From Chloroflexi bacterium 44-23 (GTDB taxonomy: Bacteria; Chloroflexota; Anaerolineae; Anaerolineales; Anaerolineaceae), in assembly GCA_001899005.1 (NCBI GenBank), contig MKUW01000028.1, forward strand, positions 656,503 to 720,502: 64,000 bases of DNA, read 5' to 3'. The first letter of the stretch is position 1, and the number at the start of each line of letters is the position of its first letter. Under the pieces are notes generated by a model. That model was not told the DNA's origin, did no database searches, and saw nothing but the letters and a program-made list of their open reading frames with translations. The position numbers and the translations under genes were made by a program. Positions 1-8,743 of the stretch are shown piece by piece.

Positions 1-1974
1 TTCTAATTTAAGTTTGGAATCTTCTGCAATGAAAAAAGCCGCATCAGCAAACCGGGCACGCACTACCTGACTGTTTCCCTCTGCCACCCGATTCAAAAAG
101 CGGTTGCCGCCATTGCGGATTGCAACGAAACGGTTAACCAAATTGCCATTTATATCAAATACCGGAAAATAGCGCTGGTGTTTTTTCATAACGGAAATGA
201 GCACCTCTGATGGCAATTTGAGATATTCCGCCTCAAAGGTGCCGACGAAGGCTGTCGGCGCTTCAACCAGCAGGTTGACTTCATCCAACAATTCCTCATC
301 CATTTTTCTTGAATCAGCCCCCATTTTTTCAATAGCGGATCTAACCATTTCTGCGATTCGCAGTTTACGAGTTTCCAAATCCAGAATGATTCCTTGTTCC
401 GCCATGACGGCAAAATAATGGCTGCTATCTTCAATTGCGATTGTCTCAGTTTTTTGAAAACGTAATCCGCGCGTCAACTTTTGGCTCGATAAACTTGCAT
501 AATGAAAAGGAACCGGATGCCTTCCAAATATTGCCATCAGCCAGCGAATTGGGCGCGAAAAACTAACCCCGCTCGCATTCCAGCGCATCGTTTTATCAAA
601 TCTTAAGGAAGCAATCAATTCTGGCAGCAACCTGGTTAAAATTGACAGAGTTGGCTGACCTTCTTCATGAAGTTGCACTGTCACATAACTGCCGCCATCC
701 ATTTCAGTGATCTGCAAGTCTGCCACCGTGACTCCTTTGCCGCGCGCGAATCCTTCAGCGGCTTTGGTGTGCGTTCCGTCCGGATTAAAGGCTCGTTCAG
801 CCGGTGGCCCTTTCACGATCTGATTGAGATCAGCTTGTTTTTGTGCCAGCCTTTTCACCGCAACAACCAGGCGGCGAGGAGTGCCATACGCTTTCACCTC
901 GGCATATGGCAAACGATTCTGTTGCAAGGTTGCCATGGTATGCTCTTCTAGTTGCTGCACAGCGCTTTTTAGATCCGCTACAGGCAGCTCTTCTGTACCA
1001 ATTTCGAAGATCAAATCCGCGAATGCGTCACCATCCGTGACCAGATTGTCACCTCCAACCACCGTTTCAACCGTAATATCATCTTGCTTCGCAGTCTCCG
1101 TTAGCCAGGGGAACCCCATTTCCTGCCGTTGCCGGTAATAGGCTTCGGCCACCTGACGCGATAGTTCACGCATGCGCGAGAATAGTGTCTGGCGTTCAGT
1201 CACTCCAATGGCGCCGCGTGTATCCAACACATTAAAGGTGTGCGAACATTTCAAGACATAATCGTGGGCCGGCAGCACCAGACCATATTTGAGTGCTTCA
1301 TTCGCTTCCGCCTCAAACAAATTGAACATTTCCCTCAAGCGGTCCACATCAGCCACTTCAAAGTAGTACTTACTATGTTCTATCTCACCTTCCAGGCGGA
1401 CATCACCATAAGTACGCTCCGGATTCCATTGAATTTCACGGAAATTATTTACTTTCTGCAAGGCCATTGCAATTCGTTCCAACCCATAGGTAATTTCAAC
1501 CGCCACCGGATCCATTAACATACCTCCGGCCTGTTGAAAATATGTGAATTGGGTAATTTCCTGGCCATCCAGCCACACTTCCCATCCCAGTCCCCAGGCG
1601 CCTAACGCGGGTGATTCCCAGTTATCTTCTACAAAGCGAATATCATGCTCGGCCGGGATAATCCCTAACGACTGCAAAGATTTCAAATAAATTTCTTGTG
1701 GGTTGCCAGGATCCGGCTTTAAAATCACCTGAAACTGAGTATGTTGCTGCAAGCGGTTTGGATTTTCGCCATAGCGACCATCGTCTGGTCGAATGGAGGG
1801 TTCGACATAGGCTACATTCCAGGGCTCGGGTCCCAACACTAGCAGCACGGTGGCCGGATTCATCGTTCCGGCACCAACCTGAGTGTAATACGGCTGCCAA
1901 ATCAAACAGCCTTGTTCGTTCCAAAATTGTTGTAATTTAAGAATAATCGATTGAAAATCCAAACCTTGAGCCAT
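1..1974 (-). CDS. glyQS: Glycyl-tRNA synthetase, fused alpha-beta chain (3' part outside window)
   Basis: Attaches glycine to tRNA-Gly in the cytoplasm. The minus frame is open from an ATG at 1974 to the window edge (658 codons seen), so the C-terminus is missing. Residues 1 to about 290 read as the catalytic alpha subunit (start MAQGLDFQSIILKLQQFW, then GCLIWQPYYTQVGAGTMNPA and EPSIRPDDGRYGENPNR). From about residue 318 the chain continues without a stop into the beta subunit (LIFEIGTEELPVADL; later RFADAAFFIAEDSKL). In most bacteria these are two genes, glyQ and glyS; a fused form is known in Chlamydia and some other lineages. A Shine-Dalgarno GGAGGG lies only 3 nt from the ATG, an unusually tight spacing. 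The family is certain; only the end of the gene is unknown. Confidence 0.95.
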   Translation of the reverse strand, partial: MAQGLDFQSIILKLQQFWNEQGCLIWQPYYTQVGAGTMNPATVLLVLGPEPWNVAYVEPSIRPDDGRYGENPNRLQQHTQFQVILKPDPGNPQEIYLKSLQSLGIIPAEHDIRFVEDNWESPALGAWGLGWEVWLDGQEITQFTYFQQAGGMLMDPVAVEITYGLERIAMALQKVNNFREIQWNPERTYGDVRLEGEIEHSKYYFEVADVDRLREMFNLFEAEANEALKYGLVLPAHDYVLKCSHTFNVLDTRGAIGVTERQTLFSRMRELSRQVAEAYYRQRQEMGFPWLTETAKQDDITVETVVGGDNLVTDGDAFADLIFEIGTEELPVADLKSAVQQLEEHTMATLQQNRLPYAEVKAYGTPRRLVVAVKRLAQKQADLNQIVKGPPAERAFNPDGTHTKAAEGFARGKGVTVADLQITEMDGGSYVTVQLHEEGQPTLSILTRLLPELIASLRFDKTMRWNASGVSFSRPIRWLMAIFGRHPVPFHYASLSSQKLTRGLRFQKTETIAIEDSSHYFAVMAEQGIILDLETRKLRIAEMVRSAIEKMGADSRKMDEELLDEVNLLVEAPTAFVGTFEAEYLKLPSEVLISVMKKHQRYFPVFDINGNLVNRFVAIRNGGNRFLNRVAEGNSQVVRARFADAAFFIAEDSKLKLE

Positions 1975-2603
1975 TATCCCTCCACAGCAGTGTGCAAATT
2001 CAAGAAAAGAATTCGCATGTTTCGTAATTATACCAATAGAAGAGGGAGGGGCTGGGTGATTTGGAGCAGGTTGATAGGGTGGTTCGTTGAGTCGTGATTA
2101 GTTGATTTGTGATTAGTTGATATGGTGACTTGACAATTGGTTGATTTGGCGATTGGTTGAGAAAGTTGATTGACGGGATAATCTTTTTTACAGGTAACCT
2201 TTCAAACTCGGTGACGATTGATCTTGCCGTAGGGACAATGGGTCGAAGACAAATCAGGTCGCGGTTCATCCTGCTGTAGGGGCGATGGGTCGAAGACAAA
2301 TCAGGTTGCGATTGATCTTGCCGTAGGGGCGAAGGATCGAAGAAATAACTCGCTAATGGAAATTTAGAACATTGTGAGTTCCTGCGCCCTCTTCATGCCC
2401 ATTTTTTATAATCCCATTATTAAACAAATTTAACATCAACATTGAGAGAAGGTAGATAGGGTTGGCAGAAATTGTTTTCGTAAGATTCTTAAAATCGATC
2501 AGCGCTAAGGATCGGACAAATTACTTGTTTTGAAAATTCGGAGACCAATATTCGATATTTTGTCCCTGTGTGTTGTCAGCGTTATTGTAAAGTACTTACG
2601 CCG
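1975..2603. repeat. Intergenic region with two repeat classes
   Basis: About 630 bases without a convincing gene. Positions 2060-2165 are a C-poor low-complexity stretch built from GATTGGTTGATTTG-like words, a class that recurs at 19490-19535, 30415-30505, 47745-47800, 59600-59690 and 60430-60660. Positions 2213-2345 hold three imperfect tandem units containing CCGTAGGGGCGA(A/T)GG(A/G)TCGAAGA, related to the GGGCGAAGCATCCG palindromes at 19541 and 34030. A 99-codon ORF across this stretch on the minus strand is explained by the repeats and is not called. The glyQS promoter should lie here on the minus strand, but I see no clear -35/-10 pair. Confidence 0.6.
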
Positions 2604-3377
2604 CTACTGGCCATTCGCTTTCTTCTGCACATCTCTCAAAAAAGCCTGCGAATTGATCTTGCGTTCCAGCAGGAAGGTCAGGTACCATTGCATGATACCT
2701 TCGACTTCATTCACTATTTGTTCATCCGGGTTGGCAGCCAATGTCTGTTTGTAATTACTGCGCTGAAAATGGCGCAGGTACTTCAGTGCATCCATGCTGA
2801 TCCGGCGGGCATCTTCACTCATGTGACTGCAACGCGGGCAGATAACGCCACCTTGCAAGGCACTAAAATACTGATCTACTGCCTGAATTTCGTTTTCACA
2901 GACCACGCAATTAAAAAGCTGTGGTCGAAATCCCATCAAATCCAGCAGTCGTAATTCATAGAAATGAGCAACAACAAACAATGGATCGCCTGCTTCAAGC
3001 TGCTGCAATGTTTCGATTACCAGGCGATATAAAGGGGGATTTGGACCATCTTCATATGTAAATTTATCCATTAACTCAATCACATAGGCCGCTAAACCGG
3101 TCTTTTGTAAATCGTCGCGTAGAGTGAAAAAAGCATTGACTGTATCAGCCTGCGTAACAATCCACCAATCCCGGCCTTGTGCCAACATAAGTGCTGTTTG
3201 CATAAATGGCTCCAGGTGGCCGGCTTTTCGCGATTGGGTCTTACGTACCCCCTTCGCAACCACGCGTACTTTACCCATTTCGCGGGTGAATACTGTCAGC
3301 AATCGATCTGCTTCTCCCCAACGCTGACGCCGTAAAATAATACCTTCGACTTTACGGCTTCTCTCGCGCATGCTCAT
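2604..3377 (-). CDS. recO: DNA repair protein RecO
   Basis: Recombination mediator of the RecFOR pathway: it anneals single strands and helps load RecA on SSB-coated DNA. The 257-residue length fits the family. The N-terminal OB-fold part opens with RKVEGIILRRQRWGEADRLL and continues VVAKGVRKTQSRKAGHLEPF. The middle carries a four-cysteine zinc site, CVVCENE followed by VICPRCS. The start ATG at 3377 has GAGG 8 nt upstream; an internal ATG two codons later is an alternative. It is the last gene of a minus-strand run after glmU, the CNNM protein and cdd; cdd and recO also neighbour each other in many Gram-positive genomes. Confidence 0.93.
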   Translation of the reverse strand: MSMRERSRKVEGIILRRQRWGEADRLLTVFTREMGKVRVVAKGVRKTQSRKAGHLEPFMQTALMLAQGRDWWIVTQADTVNAFFTLRDDLQKTGLAAYVIELMDKFTYEDGPNPPLYRLVIETLQQLEAGDPLFVVAHFYELRLLDLMGFRPQLFNCVVCENEIQAVDQYFSALQGGVICPRCSHMSEDARRISMDALKYLRHFQRSNYKQTLAANPDEQIVNEVEGIMQWYLTFLLERKINSQAFLRDVQKKANGQ

Positions 3378-3390
3378 TTAATGACCTCGA

Positions 3391-3801
3391 TTACTTTTCA
3401 GGTAAATCTTTAGGTGTAAATGCCTGCGGTAAAAGCTTTCCAACAGTTGTTTCCAGATGCAGTTTTCCTTCAGTATCTGCAATCAACACAATTGTTTCCA
3501 ACCCAAACTCCGCCATCACCTGCCGACAGCCGCCACAAGGACTGCCTGCGTTCTCTGTCACTACAGCAATGGCTGTAAAATCACGCTCTCCCTCTGAGAC
3601 AGCTTTGAAGATTGCCACGCGTTCTGCGCACATGGTGGTTGGGTAGGCAGCGCTTTCAATATTAACGCCATCATAGATTTTGCCGGATGTAGTCAGTACC
3701 GCCGCGCCGACCGGATATTTGGAATACGGCACATATGCCCACCTTCGTACCTGGCTGGCTGCTTCAATTAATTGCGAGACCTGATCGGGATTAAGTTTCA
3801 T
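3391..3801 (-). CDS. cdd: Cytidine deaminase
   Basis: Zinc enzyme that converts cytidine and deoxycytidine to uridine and deoxyuridine in pyrimidine salvage. The 136-residue chain has both signature motifs of the small tetrameric class: TMCAERVAIFKA (zinc Cys plus catalytic Glu) and SPCGGCRQVMAEFG (two more zinc Cys). The substrate part YVPYSKYPVGAAVLT precedes them. I chose the ATG at 3801 because the family begins just before this point; an in-frame GTG at 3813 would add MIAE. Its start lies inside the end of the upstream CNNM gene (stop at 3791), so translation is probably coupled. recO follows after 13 nt. Confidence 0.93.
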   Translation of the reverse strand: MKLNPDQVSQLIEAASQVRRWAYVPYSKYPVGAAVLTTSGKIYDGVNIESAAYPTTMCAERVAIFKAVSEGERDFTAIAVVTENAGSPCGGCRQVMAEFGLETIVLIADTEGKLHLETTVGKLLPQAFTPKDLPEK

Positions 3802-5059
3802 TTCCGCTATCACTTTCCGTTTCTGGGATAATTCTTTTGGCCAATATTTTGCGAATCCGCCGTCCGCTAACTTGAGCGACGGTTAGAATCCAACCTTCTA
3901 TTTTGATCTGCTCCCCTCCTACCGGTACACGTCCGATCTGGCCATAAATATAACCACCGAGGGTATCAGCTGCATCGCTATTCAAATCCACTCCCAGGTT
4001 GTCAAAAACATCGTTGAGAGCCAAACGGCCGGAAAATACAAATTCATCATCAGAAAGGCGCTGAACCTGATGTTCTTCGCCCTGGTCATATTCATCGCGG
4101 ATTTCACCAACGATTTCTTCGACGATATCCTCCAGAGTTACCAGGCCAGCTGTGCCGCCATATTCATCAACGACAATTGCCAGATGAATACCCTGGGCTT
4201 GCATTTCCCGCAGCAATTCGTCCACGTTTTTAGATTCAGGGATGAAATATGCTTTACGCAAAAATGGCCGAATATCAGTAATTTCCGAGGGGGGCGTATC
4301 CACTTGAAGAAGATCCTTGGCATATAAAAGACCGATGATATTATCAATCGTTTCTTCAAAAACGGGTACACGCGAATGACCGGAGCGCGTAAACAATCGA
4401 ATAGCTTCCAGGCCATTCGAAGTTACATCCAGGCCGGTAATATCAATACGTGGCACCATGATTTCACGGCTGAGGGTCTCACCAAACTGAAAAATGGAAT
4501 AGATCATGGCCCGTTCGCCTTGCTCCAGGGTACCTTTTCCCTGCCCGGTTGTTGCCCAGCTTCTAATTTCCTCTTCTGTCACCGGCCCGAGACGCTGTTG
4601 CAAGGATTCGGGGGACCCCAACACTGCCATCATGATCACCGAGACCGGTGTGAAAAGAAAAATCATGATATCCGCAATCGGTGCCAGACGCAGTGCCCAC
4701 ATTTCAGGAGAATGCAATGCCAACCCTTCGACAGCAAATTCAAGCACCAATAAAATAAAAGCGGAAAAAATTACCACTAAGAACACAAACCAGGTATACG
4801 GGGGTGGAGAAAAACTCAACATGAATAATACAATGGTGATACAGATCAAAAAATGCATCAAAATCAGGGAAATGCGCAGCGAAATACGCATGCGTTTTTT
4901 TTCCAACACGGTTAAAGCTCGTTCAACTCCTGCCGGGTTTTCATTGCGCATATTAATCAACTGCAAAGGACGGGAATTCAGGAGGCTGGAGCGGACTGCC
5001 GAAAAAACCAAATCGATCAACAACAGACCTGCCAGAATGAGCCAGAAGTAATTATTCAC
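3791..5059 (-). CDS. CNNM/HlyC-CorC family membrane protein with CBS pair
   Basis: Integral membrane protein of the CNNM/CorC type; members are linked to magnesium or cobalt transport, though the older name hemolysin persists. Residues about 1-190 form the CNNM (DUF21) transmembrane domain, with hydrophobic stretches near 1-20, 62-85, 88-115 and 135-150. Residues about 205-330 form a CBS pair (MVPRIDITGLDV; IHLAIVVDEYGGTAGLVTLE), and the last 85 residues a CorC_HlyC domain (GGYIYGQIGRVPVGGEQIKI). The length of 422 is usual. The start is GTG at 5059, which overlaps the end of glmU by 8 nt; its stop overlaps cdd. The ion specificity cannot be read from sequence. Confidence 0.88.
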   Translation of the reverse strand: MNNYFWLILAGLLLIDLVFSAVRSSLLNSRPLQLINMRNENPAGVERALTVLEKKRMRISLRISLILMHFLICITIVLFMLSFSPPPYTWFVFLVVIFSAFILLVLEFAVEGLALHSPEMWALRLAPIADIMIFLFTPVSVIMMAVLGSPESLQQRLGPVTEEEIRSWATTGQGKGTLEQGERAMIYSIFQFGETLSREIMVPRIDITGLDVTSNGLEAIRLFTRSGHSRVPVFEETIDNIIGLLYAKDLLQVDTPPSEITDIRPFLRKAYFIPESKNVDELLREMQAQGIHLAIVVDEYGGTAGLVTLEDIVEEIVGEIRDEYDQGEEHQVQRLSDDEFVFSGRLALNDVFDNLGVDLNSDAADTLGGYIYGQIGRVPVGGEQIKIEGWILTVAQVSGRRIRKILAKRIIPETESDSGNET

Positions 5060-6404
5060 CTATATTTTTCTTTCTTAACGCCTTGGCCGGCACACCAACC
5101 ACAACTTCTCCCTCACGCACATCATGTGTTACCACCGCGCCGGCACCGGTGCTGGCATTTTTACCAATCGTCAAGGGAGCAACCAGCATTGTGTCACTAC
5201 CAATAAAAACATTATCACCGATTATGGTTGCATGTTTATGCTGGCCATCATAATTACAGGTAATTGTACCGGCACCAATGTTGACGTTCTTCCCGATGGT
5301 AGCATTGCCAATATATGAAAAATGGCCCATTTTGGTGCCTTCGCCTAAATAGGAGTCTTTGACTTCACCAAAATTACCCATGTGCACGTGTTCACCTAAA
5401 TGAGCCCCCTTACGCAGACGGACAAACGGCCCCATATCAACGCTGTCTTCAACAATCGCTTTTTCCATCACGGCCGCCAGAATTTTACATTGATTGCCAA
5501 TCTTACAATCCGTGGCAATGGTATTGGGACCAATTTCACAATTTTTCCCTATTTGAGTTTCTCCCCTTAGGAAAGTGTTTGGGTAAATAATGGTATCCTG
5601 GCCAATCCGGACACTTGCTTCAATGTAGGTAGATGGTGGGTTAATTATTGTCACTCCAGCTAGCATTAATTGATTCAATATGCGCTGTTGCATGGCTGCT
5701 TCCGCCTCTGCCAGGTGAATACGGGTATTGATGCCCATCGATTCCAGCTCATCAGCCACACTCACAGCTGCCACCGGCTTTCCTTGCTCCACAGCTGCGG
5801 CAATTGTATCGGTCAGGTAATACTCGCCTTTTGGAGAAAGCGGCAAGTTTTCAAGCGTCTGCCATAGCCAGGCAGCATCAAAACAGTATGCACCGGCGTT
5901 TAACTCACGGATTTTCAACTGATCCGGACTGGCCTGGGCTTCTTCTACCACTGCCAACACCTGAGCATCACTTCCACGGATCACCCGTCCAAACCCGCGT
6001 GGGTCATCCGCAGTAACCACCAACATAGTCAATGGACCTGAGTTTGTCCGCTGAACGCTCACCAGTTCCTGCAAAGTTTGAGCTGTCAGCAAAGGCATAT
6101 CGCCGCTGGTCACCAGGATCAAGCCCTCGTCCATTGCGAGCATCTCACGAGCAGCCAGCACGGCATGAGCGGTACCCAATTGCTGCTCTTGAAGCGCGTA
6201 CAGGACCTGGTCTCCCAGGTAAGCCTGCACTTGTTGTGAACCGTGCCCAACCACAACCACCTGCTCTTGTATGCCAAGAGCGCGGCTGGCTTCACATGCG
6301 TAATGGATAAGTGGATAACCGCAAATTTTATGAAGCACTTTCGGCAGATCGGAGCGCATACGTGTTCCTTTACCGGCTGCCAGTATTACCGATGCAACCT
6401 TCAT
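5052..6404 (-). CDS. glmU: Bifunctional GlmU: GlcNAc-1-P uridyltransferase / GlcN-1-P acetyltransferase
   Basis: Makes UDP-N-acetylglucosamine, the precursor of peptidoglycan and surface glycans. Residues 1 to about 230 are the nucleotidyltransferase with the signature LAAGKGTRMRSDLPKVLH and GDMPLLT. From about residue 250 a left-handed beta-helix of hexapeptide repeats carries acetyl-CoA-dependent acetyltransfer (VRLRKGAHLGEHVHMGNF, IGAGTITCNYDGQ, IGSDTMLVAPLTIG). The 450 residues match full-length GlmU. It is the first gene of the minus run glmU-CNNM-cdd-recO; the next gene's GTG start overlaps its stop. The upstream AT-rich stretch 6455-6480 is a plausible promoter zone, but no clear consensus pair is assigned. 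Confidence 0.95.
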   Translation of the reverse strand: MKVASVILAAGKGTRMRSDLPKVLHKICGYPLIHYACEASRALGIQEQVVVVGHGSQQVQAYLGDQVLYALQEQQLGTAHAVLAAREMLAMDEGLILVTSGDMPLLTAQTLQELVSVQRTNSGPLTMLVVTADDPRGFGRVIRGSDAQVLAVVEEAQASPDQLKIRELNAGAYCFDAAWLWQTLENLPLSPKGEYYLTDTIAAAVEQGKPVAAVSVADELESMGINTRIHLAEAEAAMQQRILNQLMLAGVTIINPPSTYIEASVRIGQDTIIYPNTFLRGETQIGKNCEIGPNTIATDCKIGNQCKILAAVMEKAIVEDSVDMGPFVRLRKGAHLGEHVHMGNFGEVKDSYLGEGTKMGHFSYIGNATIGKNVNIGAGTITCNYDGQHKHATIIGDNVFIGSDTMLVAPLTIGKNASTGAGAVVTHDVREGEVVVGVPAKALRKKNIGE

Positions 6405-6619
6405 GACTTTTTCTGACTCCTCAGTGCTGCAGAATGTGCGGGTTGTACATTAATATTCATATTATATAAAATAATTATACCTGTTACTTTTTCCCACTGC
6501 AAAACAAGTCGTTAAATGCCAACAAACTTTCAACCAGCAGTTTCGTTCTGCATTTCAAAAGCTTATTACCGTGATAACTACTATTCGCGATTTTGATATT
6601 GATCTCTTTCAAAAATAGG

Positions 6620-6691
6620 CTGGGGCACCTGGAATCGAACCAAGATCAACAGATCCAAAGTCTGGTGTGCTGCCGATTGCACCATGCCCCA
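6620..6691 (-). tRNA. tRNA-Gln (anticodon TTG)
   Basis: Read on the minus strand, a 72-nt cloverleaf begins TGGGGCA and ends TGCCCCA plus discriminator G, giving a perfect 7-bp acceptor stem. The T arm is CTTGG TTCGATT CCAGG. The anticodon loop CTTTGGA gives anticodon TTG, decoding CAA and possibly CAG. The first acceptor pair and the G discriminator match known tRNA-Gln identity. The top pair of the anticodon stem (C-T) is mismatched. CCA is not encoded. No glnS is seen in the window, while gatCAB is, which fits Glu-tRNA-Gln transamidation. Confidence 0.93.
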
Positions 6692-7169
6692 GTGCTTATC
6701 GCTAAGCCTTGCTATTTTAACACAAATTACATGATTCAACCAGAAAAAGGGTATTGCAGGAAGCTAGGAAATCACCAGGCGGCTCATAATCAAAAGCTGA
6801 CAGGGAAGGAAAGAAAATCCTCCTACATTCAGCGTTTATTTACCGAAAGAAACCCACGCACGAAGTATCCCAGGCTCATTAAAGGTGTGGCCATATTTCG
6901 GCCTGGGATCAAACGGGTCTTTCGGGATGCGCCCTTAGGTACAAAAAGAATCGTAGGTTGGGCATGCCCATCAAAAAGTGCGGTACGTTTGCAATGTCTT
7001 CCCGTAAAGCAAGGATACTGAAAGCACAAGTGCCCAACGTTTCTTGCAAGAACCCAATTTCCGGAACGGTGAATTGATGCCCCTGGAGTTGTTGGGCTAC
7101 AAAGCCAACCAAAAGTCCAAAGCCAGGTTTCTGCTTGACTTACTTAGTTTTTACCAGCCAGCGGCCTGA
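6692..7169. other. Intergenic stretch with one GTAGGTTGGGCATG element
   Basis: About 480 bases between the tRNA-Gln and the response regulator gene. Overlapping short ORFs on both strands (6829-7112) have no recognisable family and overlap each other in different frames, so none is called. The stretch contains a short element at 6953-7038 listed separately. No other support for a gene was found. Confidence 0.4.
6953..7038. repeat. Short dispersed element, copy 1 (GTAGGTTGGGCATG ... AGTGCCCAAC)
   Basis: An 86-bp segment starts with GTAGGTTGGGCATG and ends with AGTGCCCAAC, so the ends form an inverted repeat (GTTGGGCA / TGCCCAAC). A second copy with the same ends and nearly the same length lies at 30989-31071 while the interiors differ. 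This looks like a small non-coding dispersed palindromic element. Confidence 0.55.
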
Positions 7170-8279
7170 CTATCCGCCATCTCCCCCCGCTGAGTCTCCC
7201 GGCGTCAAACCTAATTTAGAGGCCTGCTCATAGGAAAGGATTTCGGGGTTTTGCAGATCATAGTCTTGATTCGAACTGGCCTTATCCCAAAAGGCATCCA
7301 CTTTTTTCTTTTCAGGAAGCGTATTAAACAGGCTGTTAAAGCGCTCGAGCTCACTTTCATTGATCTCTTCCAGATTGGCGGCATCAATTTCGAGGGCTGC
7401 CGATTCGAGTGGTTCCTGCGACATAACTTTGGCCGGTGAGGAGGGTAAAACACCCATGCGTGTCAACAAGGCCTGCAATTCAAGTTGGTATCCCAAAACA
7501 GTATCCAGCACCAATGTCAATCGCATTTGTCCTTTTCCTCGTTTCAATACAAGGATGAGTGTAAAATCGCCAACAGGTACAAGCACTATATCTTTTTGGT
7601 CAAAGCGATAAGCATAGAATGATTGTGGACTTAAATGTTCCCGAAAGGAAGCAGCGAATTTCTCACCAGTCGAAAGCAATGGCAGCAAGAGCGGCGCCCA
7701 TTGATTTTCATCATATCGCAGCTGTTCATCGCTTGATTGTGCCACCAACCGGCCGCTTTCGTTAATTAACCACACAGTCTGTGCGGCGATTTCGCTGCGT
7801 AATTGCGAAATAGTCTCGGAGACACTTTCTCTGCCACCTTCTTCGCCAGTGATCACCTGTGGCATACCCTGCACCATATTTTGCAATTTGGAAGACTTGG
7901 AAGGAACCATAATACCCAGATACCCGGCAACTGTTTCCAGGAATAAGGCCATCTCGATTGGCTTTTGCAAAAAACAGTTTGCACCCATTGTACGTGCTTT
8001 GTCTTCCAGGCTCATATCAGTCAGTCCGGTGATCAGGATGATGTTGACAGATTTATTGCGTGCTCGAATTTTTGGAAGCAGTTCCATTCCAGAGATACCC
8101 GGCAGACGAATGTCGCTGATAATTAAATCAAATGTAACCTTGTGAATTAACAGCATTGCTTCTTCGGCGGACGGCACAACTTTGACATCCAGATTCTTAT
8201 CCAGCGTCAAAATTGCCGAGTGCAAAATGCGCGTCAGCTCGTAGGAATCATCAATGATTAAGATTTGCTTGGAAGCCAT
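7170..8279 (-). CDS. Response regulator with roadblock-like C-terminal domain
   Basis: A 369-residue signalling protein. Residues 1-125 are a CheY-like receiver: acidic pair D10-D11, phospho-acceptor D56 in DLIISDIRLPG, conserved Thr in IILITGLTD and Lys in FLQKPIEM. There is no DNA-binding output domain. Residues about 150-275 (VWLINESGRLVAQSS, later FTLILVLKRGKGQMRLTLVLD) resemble the roadblock/LC7 fold of small-GTPase regulators such as MglB; this is my inference from pattern only. The tail of about 85 residues is acidic and ends in Gly/Asp-rich sequence. It stands alone, with no histidine kinase beside it. An AAGGAG Shine-Dalgarno precedes the ATG. Confidence 0.75.
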   Translation of the reverse strand: MASKQILIIDDSYELTRILHSAILTLDKNLDVKVVPSAEEAMLLIHKVTFDLIISDIRLPGISGMELLPKIRARNKSVNIILITGLTDMSLEDKARTMGANCFLQKPIEMALFLETVAGYLGIMVPSKSSKLQNMVQGMPQVITGEEGGRESVSETISQLRSEIAAQTVWLINESGRLVAQSSDEQLRYDENQWAPLLLPLLSTGEKFAASFREHLSPQSFYAYRFDQKDIVLVPVGDFTLILVLKRGKGQMRLTLVLDTVLGYQLELQALLTRMGVLPSSPAKVMSQEPLESAALEIDAANLEEINESELERFNSLFNTLPEKKKVDAFWDKASSNQDYDLQNPEILSYEQASKLGLTPGDSAGGDGG

Positions 8280-8355
8280 TGCCTGGGATCTCCTTCCAGG
8301 AATGAAATCGAGATTTTTATTATTATATCAGAAGCAGGTGACTTGTTGATATCAA

Positions 8356-8383
8356 GACAGGCTAGCGCTTTGGCTAACCTGTC
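8356..8383 (-). terminator. Hairpin downstream of the opp cluster
   Basis: Inverted repeat GACAGGCTAGC / GCTAACCTGTC (one mismatch in 11) with a 6-nt loop, 82 nt past the stop of the last opp-cluster gene. The U-rich side is clearer on the plus strand (TTTGTT), so as a minus-strand terminator it would be weak; it may act as a bidirectional or processing hairpin. Confidence 0.4.
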
Positions 8384-8464
8384 TTTGTTGGTCACTTATT
8401 GAAAATTTTGCGTTTTTATGGTTTAACCAGCAGCGTTGGCGCAATAAAAGGGTAATCTTATATT

Positions 8465-8728
8465 CTAACGAAACCAGATTTGGGTACAAAATAAAATGAA
8501 AACTACCCAAGCCACCGAGAATATTGCCACGATTGAAAGCCCAGCCAGGATGGCTGACCATGTAAATTGCCAGGCCTCAGAGCGGGTTAATTGATTACCG
8601 GCATGTATTTTATGCGTTTCAGGATCTCTGCGGCGGCTATTTTTATCATACCAACGCATCCCTTCCACGTCCATGTTGCAGATCACTCTGCCATCATCAT
8701 CAAATTCTTTTTTCAATTTTTTTACCAT
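8465..8728 (-). CDS. Small single-pass membrane protein of the opp cluster
   Basis: 87 residues: a charged cytosolic part of about 55 residues (GRVICNMDVEGMRWYDKNSRRRDPETHK) followed by one long hydrophobic segment, about residues 52-82 (WSAILAGLSIVAIFSVAWVVFILF). AGGAGG lies 7 nt before the ATG, so it is very likely translated. It follows oppF by 15 nt and is the last gene of the cluster. I do not recognise a family; position suggests a small accessory subunit of the importer, which is inference. Confidence 0.7.
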   Translation of the reverse strand: MVKKLKKEFDDDGRVICNMDVEGMRWYDKNSRRRDPETHKIHAGNQLTRSEAWQFTWSAILAGLSIVAIFSVAWVVFILFCTQIWFR

Positions 8729-8743
8729 TAGTTTACCTCCTGC

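Noticed and set aside
1975..2603. T-box riboswitch upstream of glyQS
   Set aside because: The conserved T-box word (AGGGTGGNACCGCG) is not present on the minus strand.
6829..7112. Two overlapping minus-strand ORFs downstream of the response regulator
   Set aside because: They use different frames over the same bases, one covers the dispersed element, and neither has a family signature.
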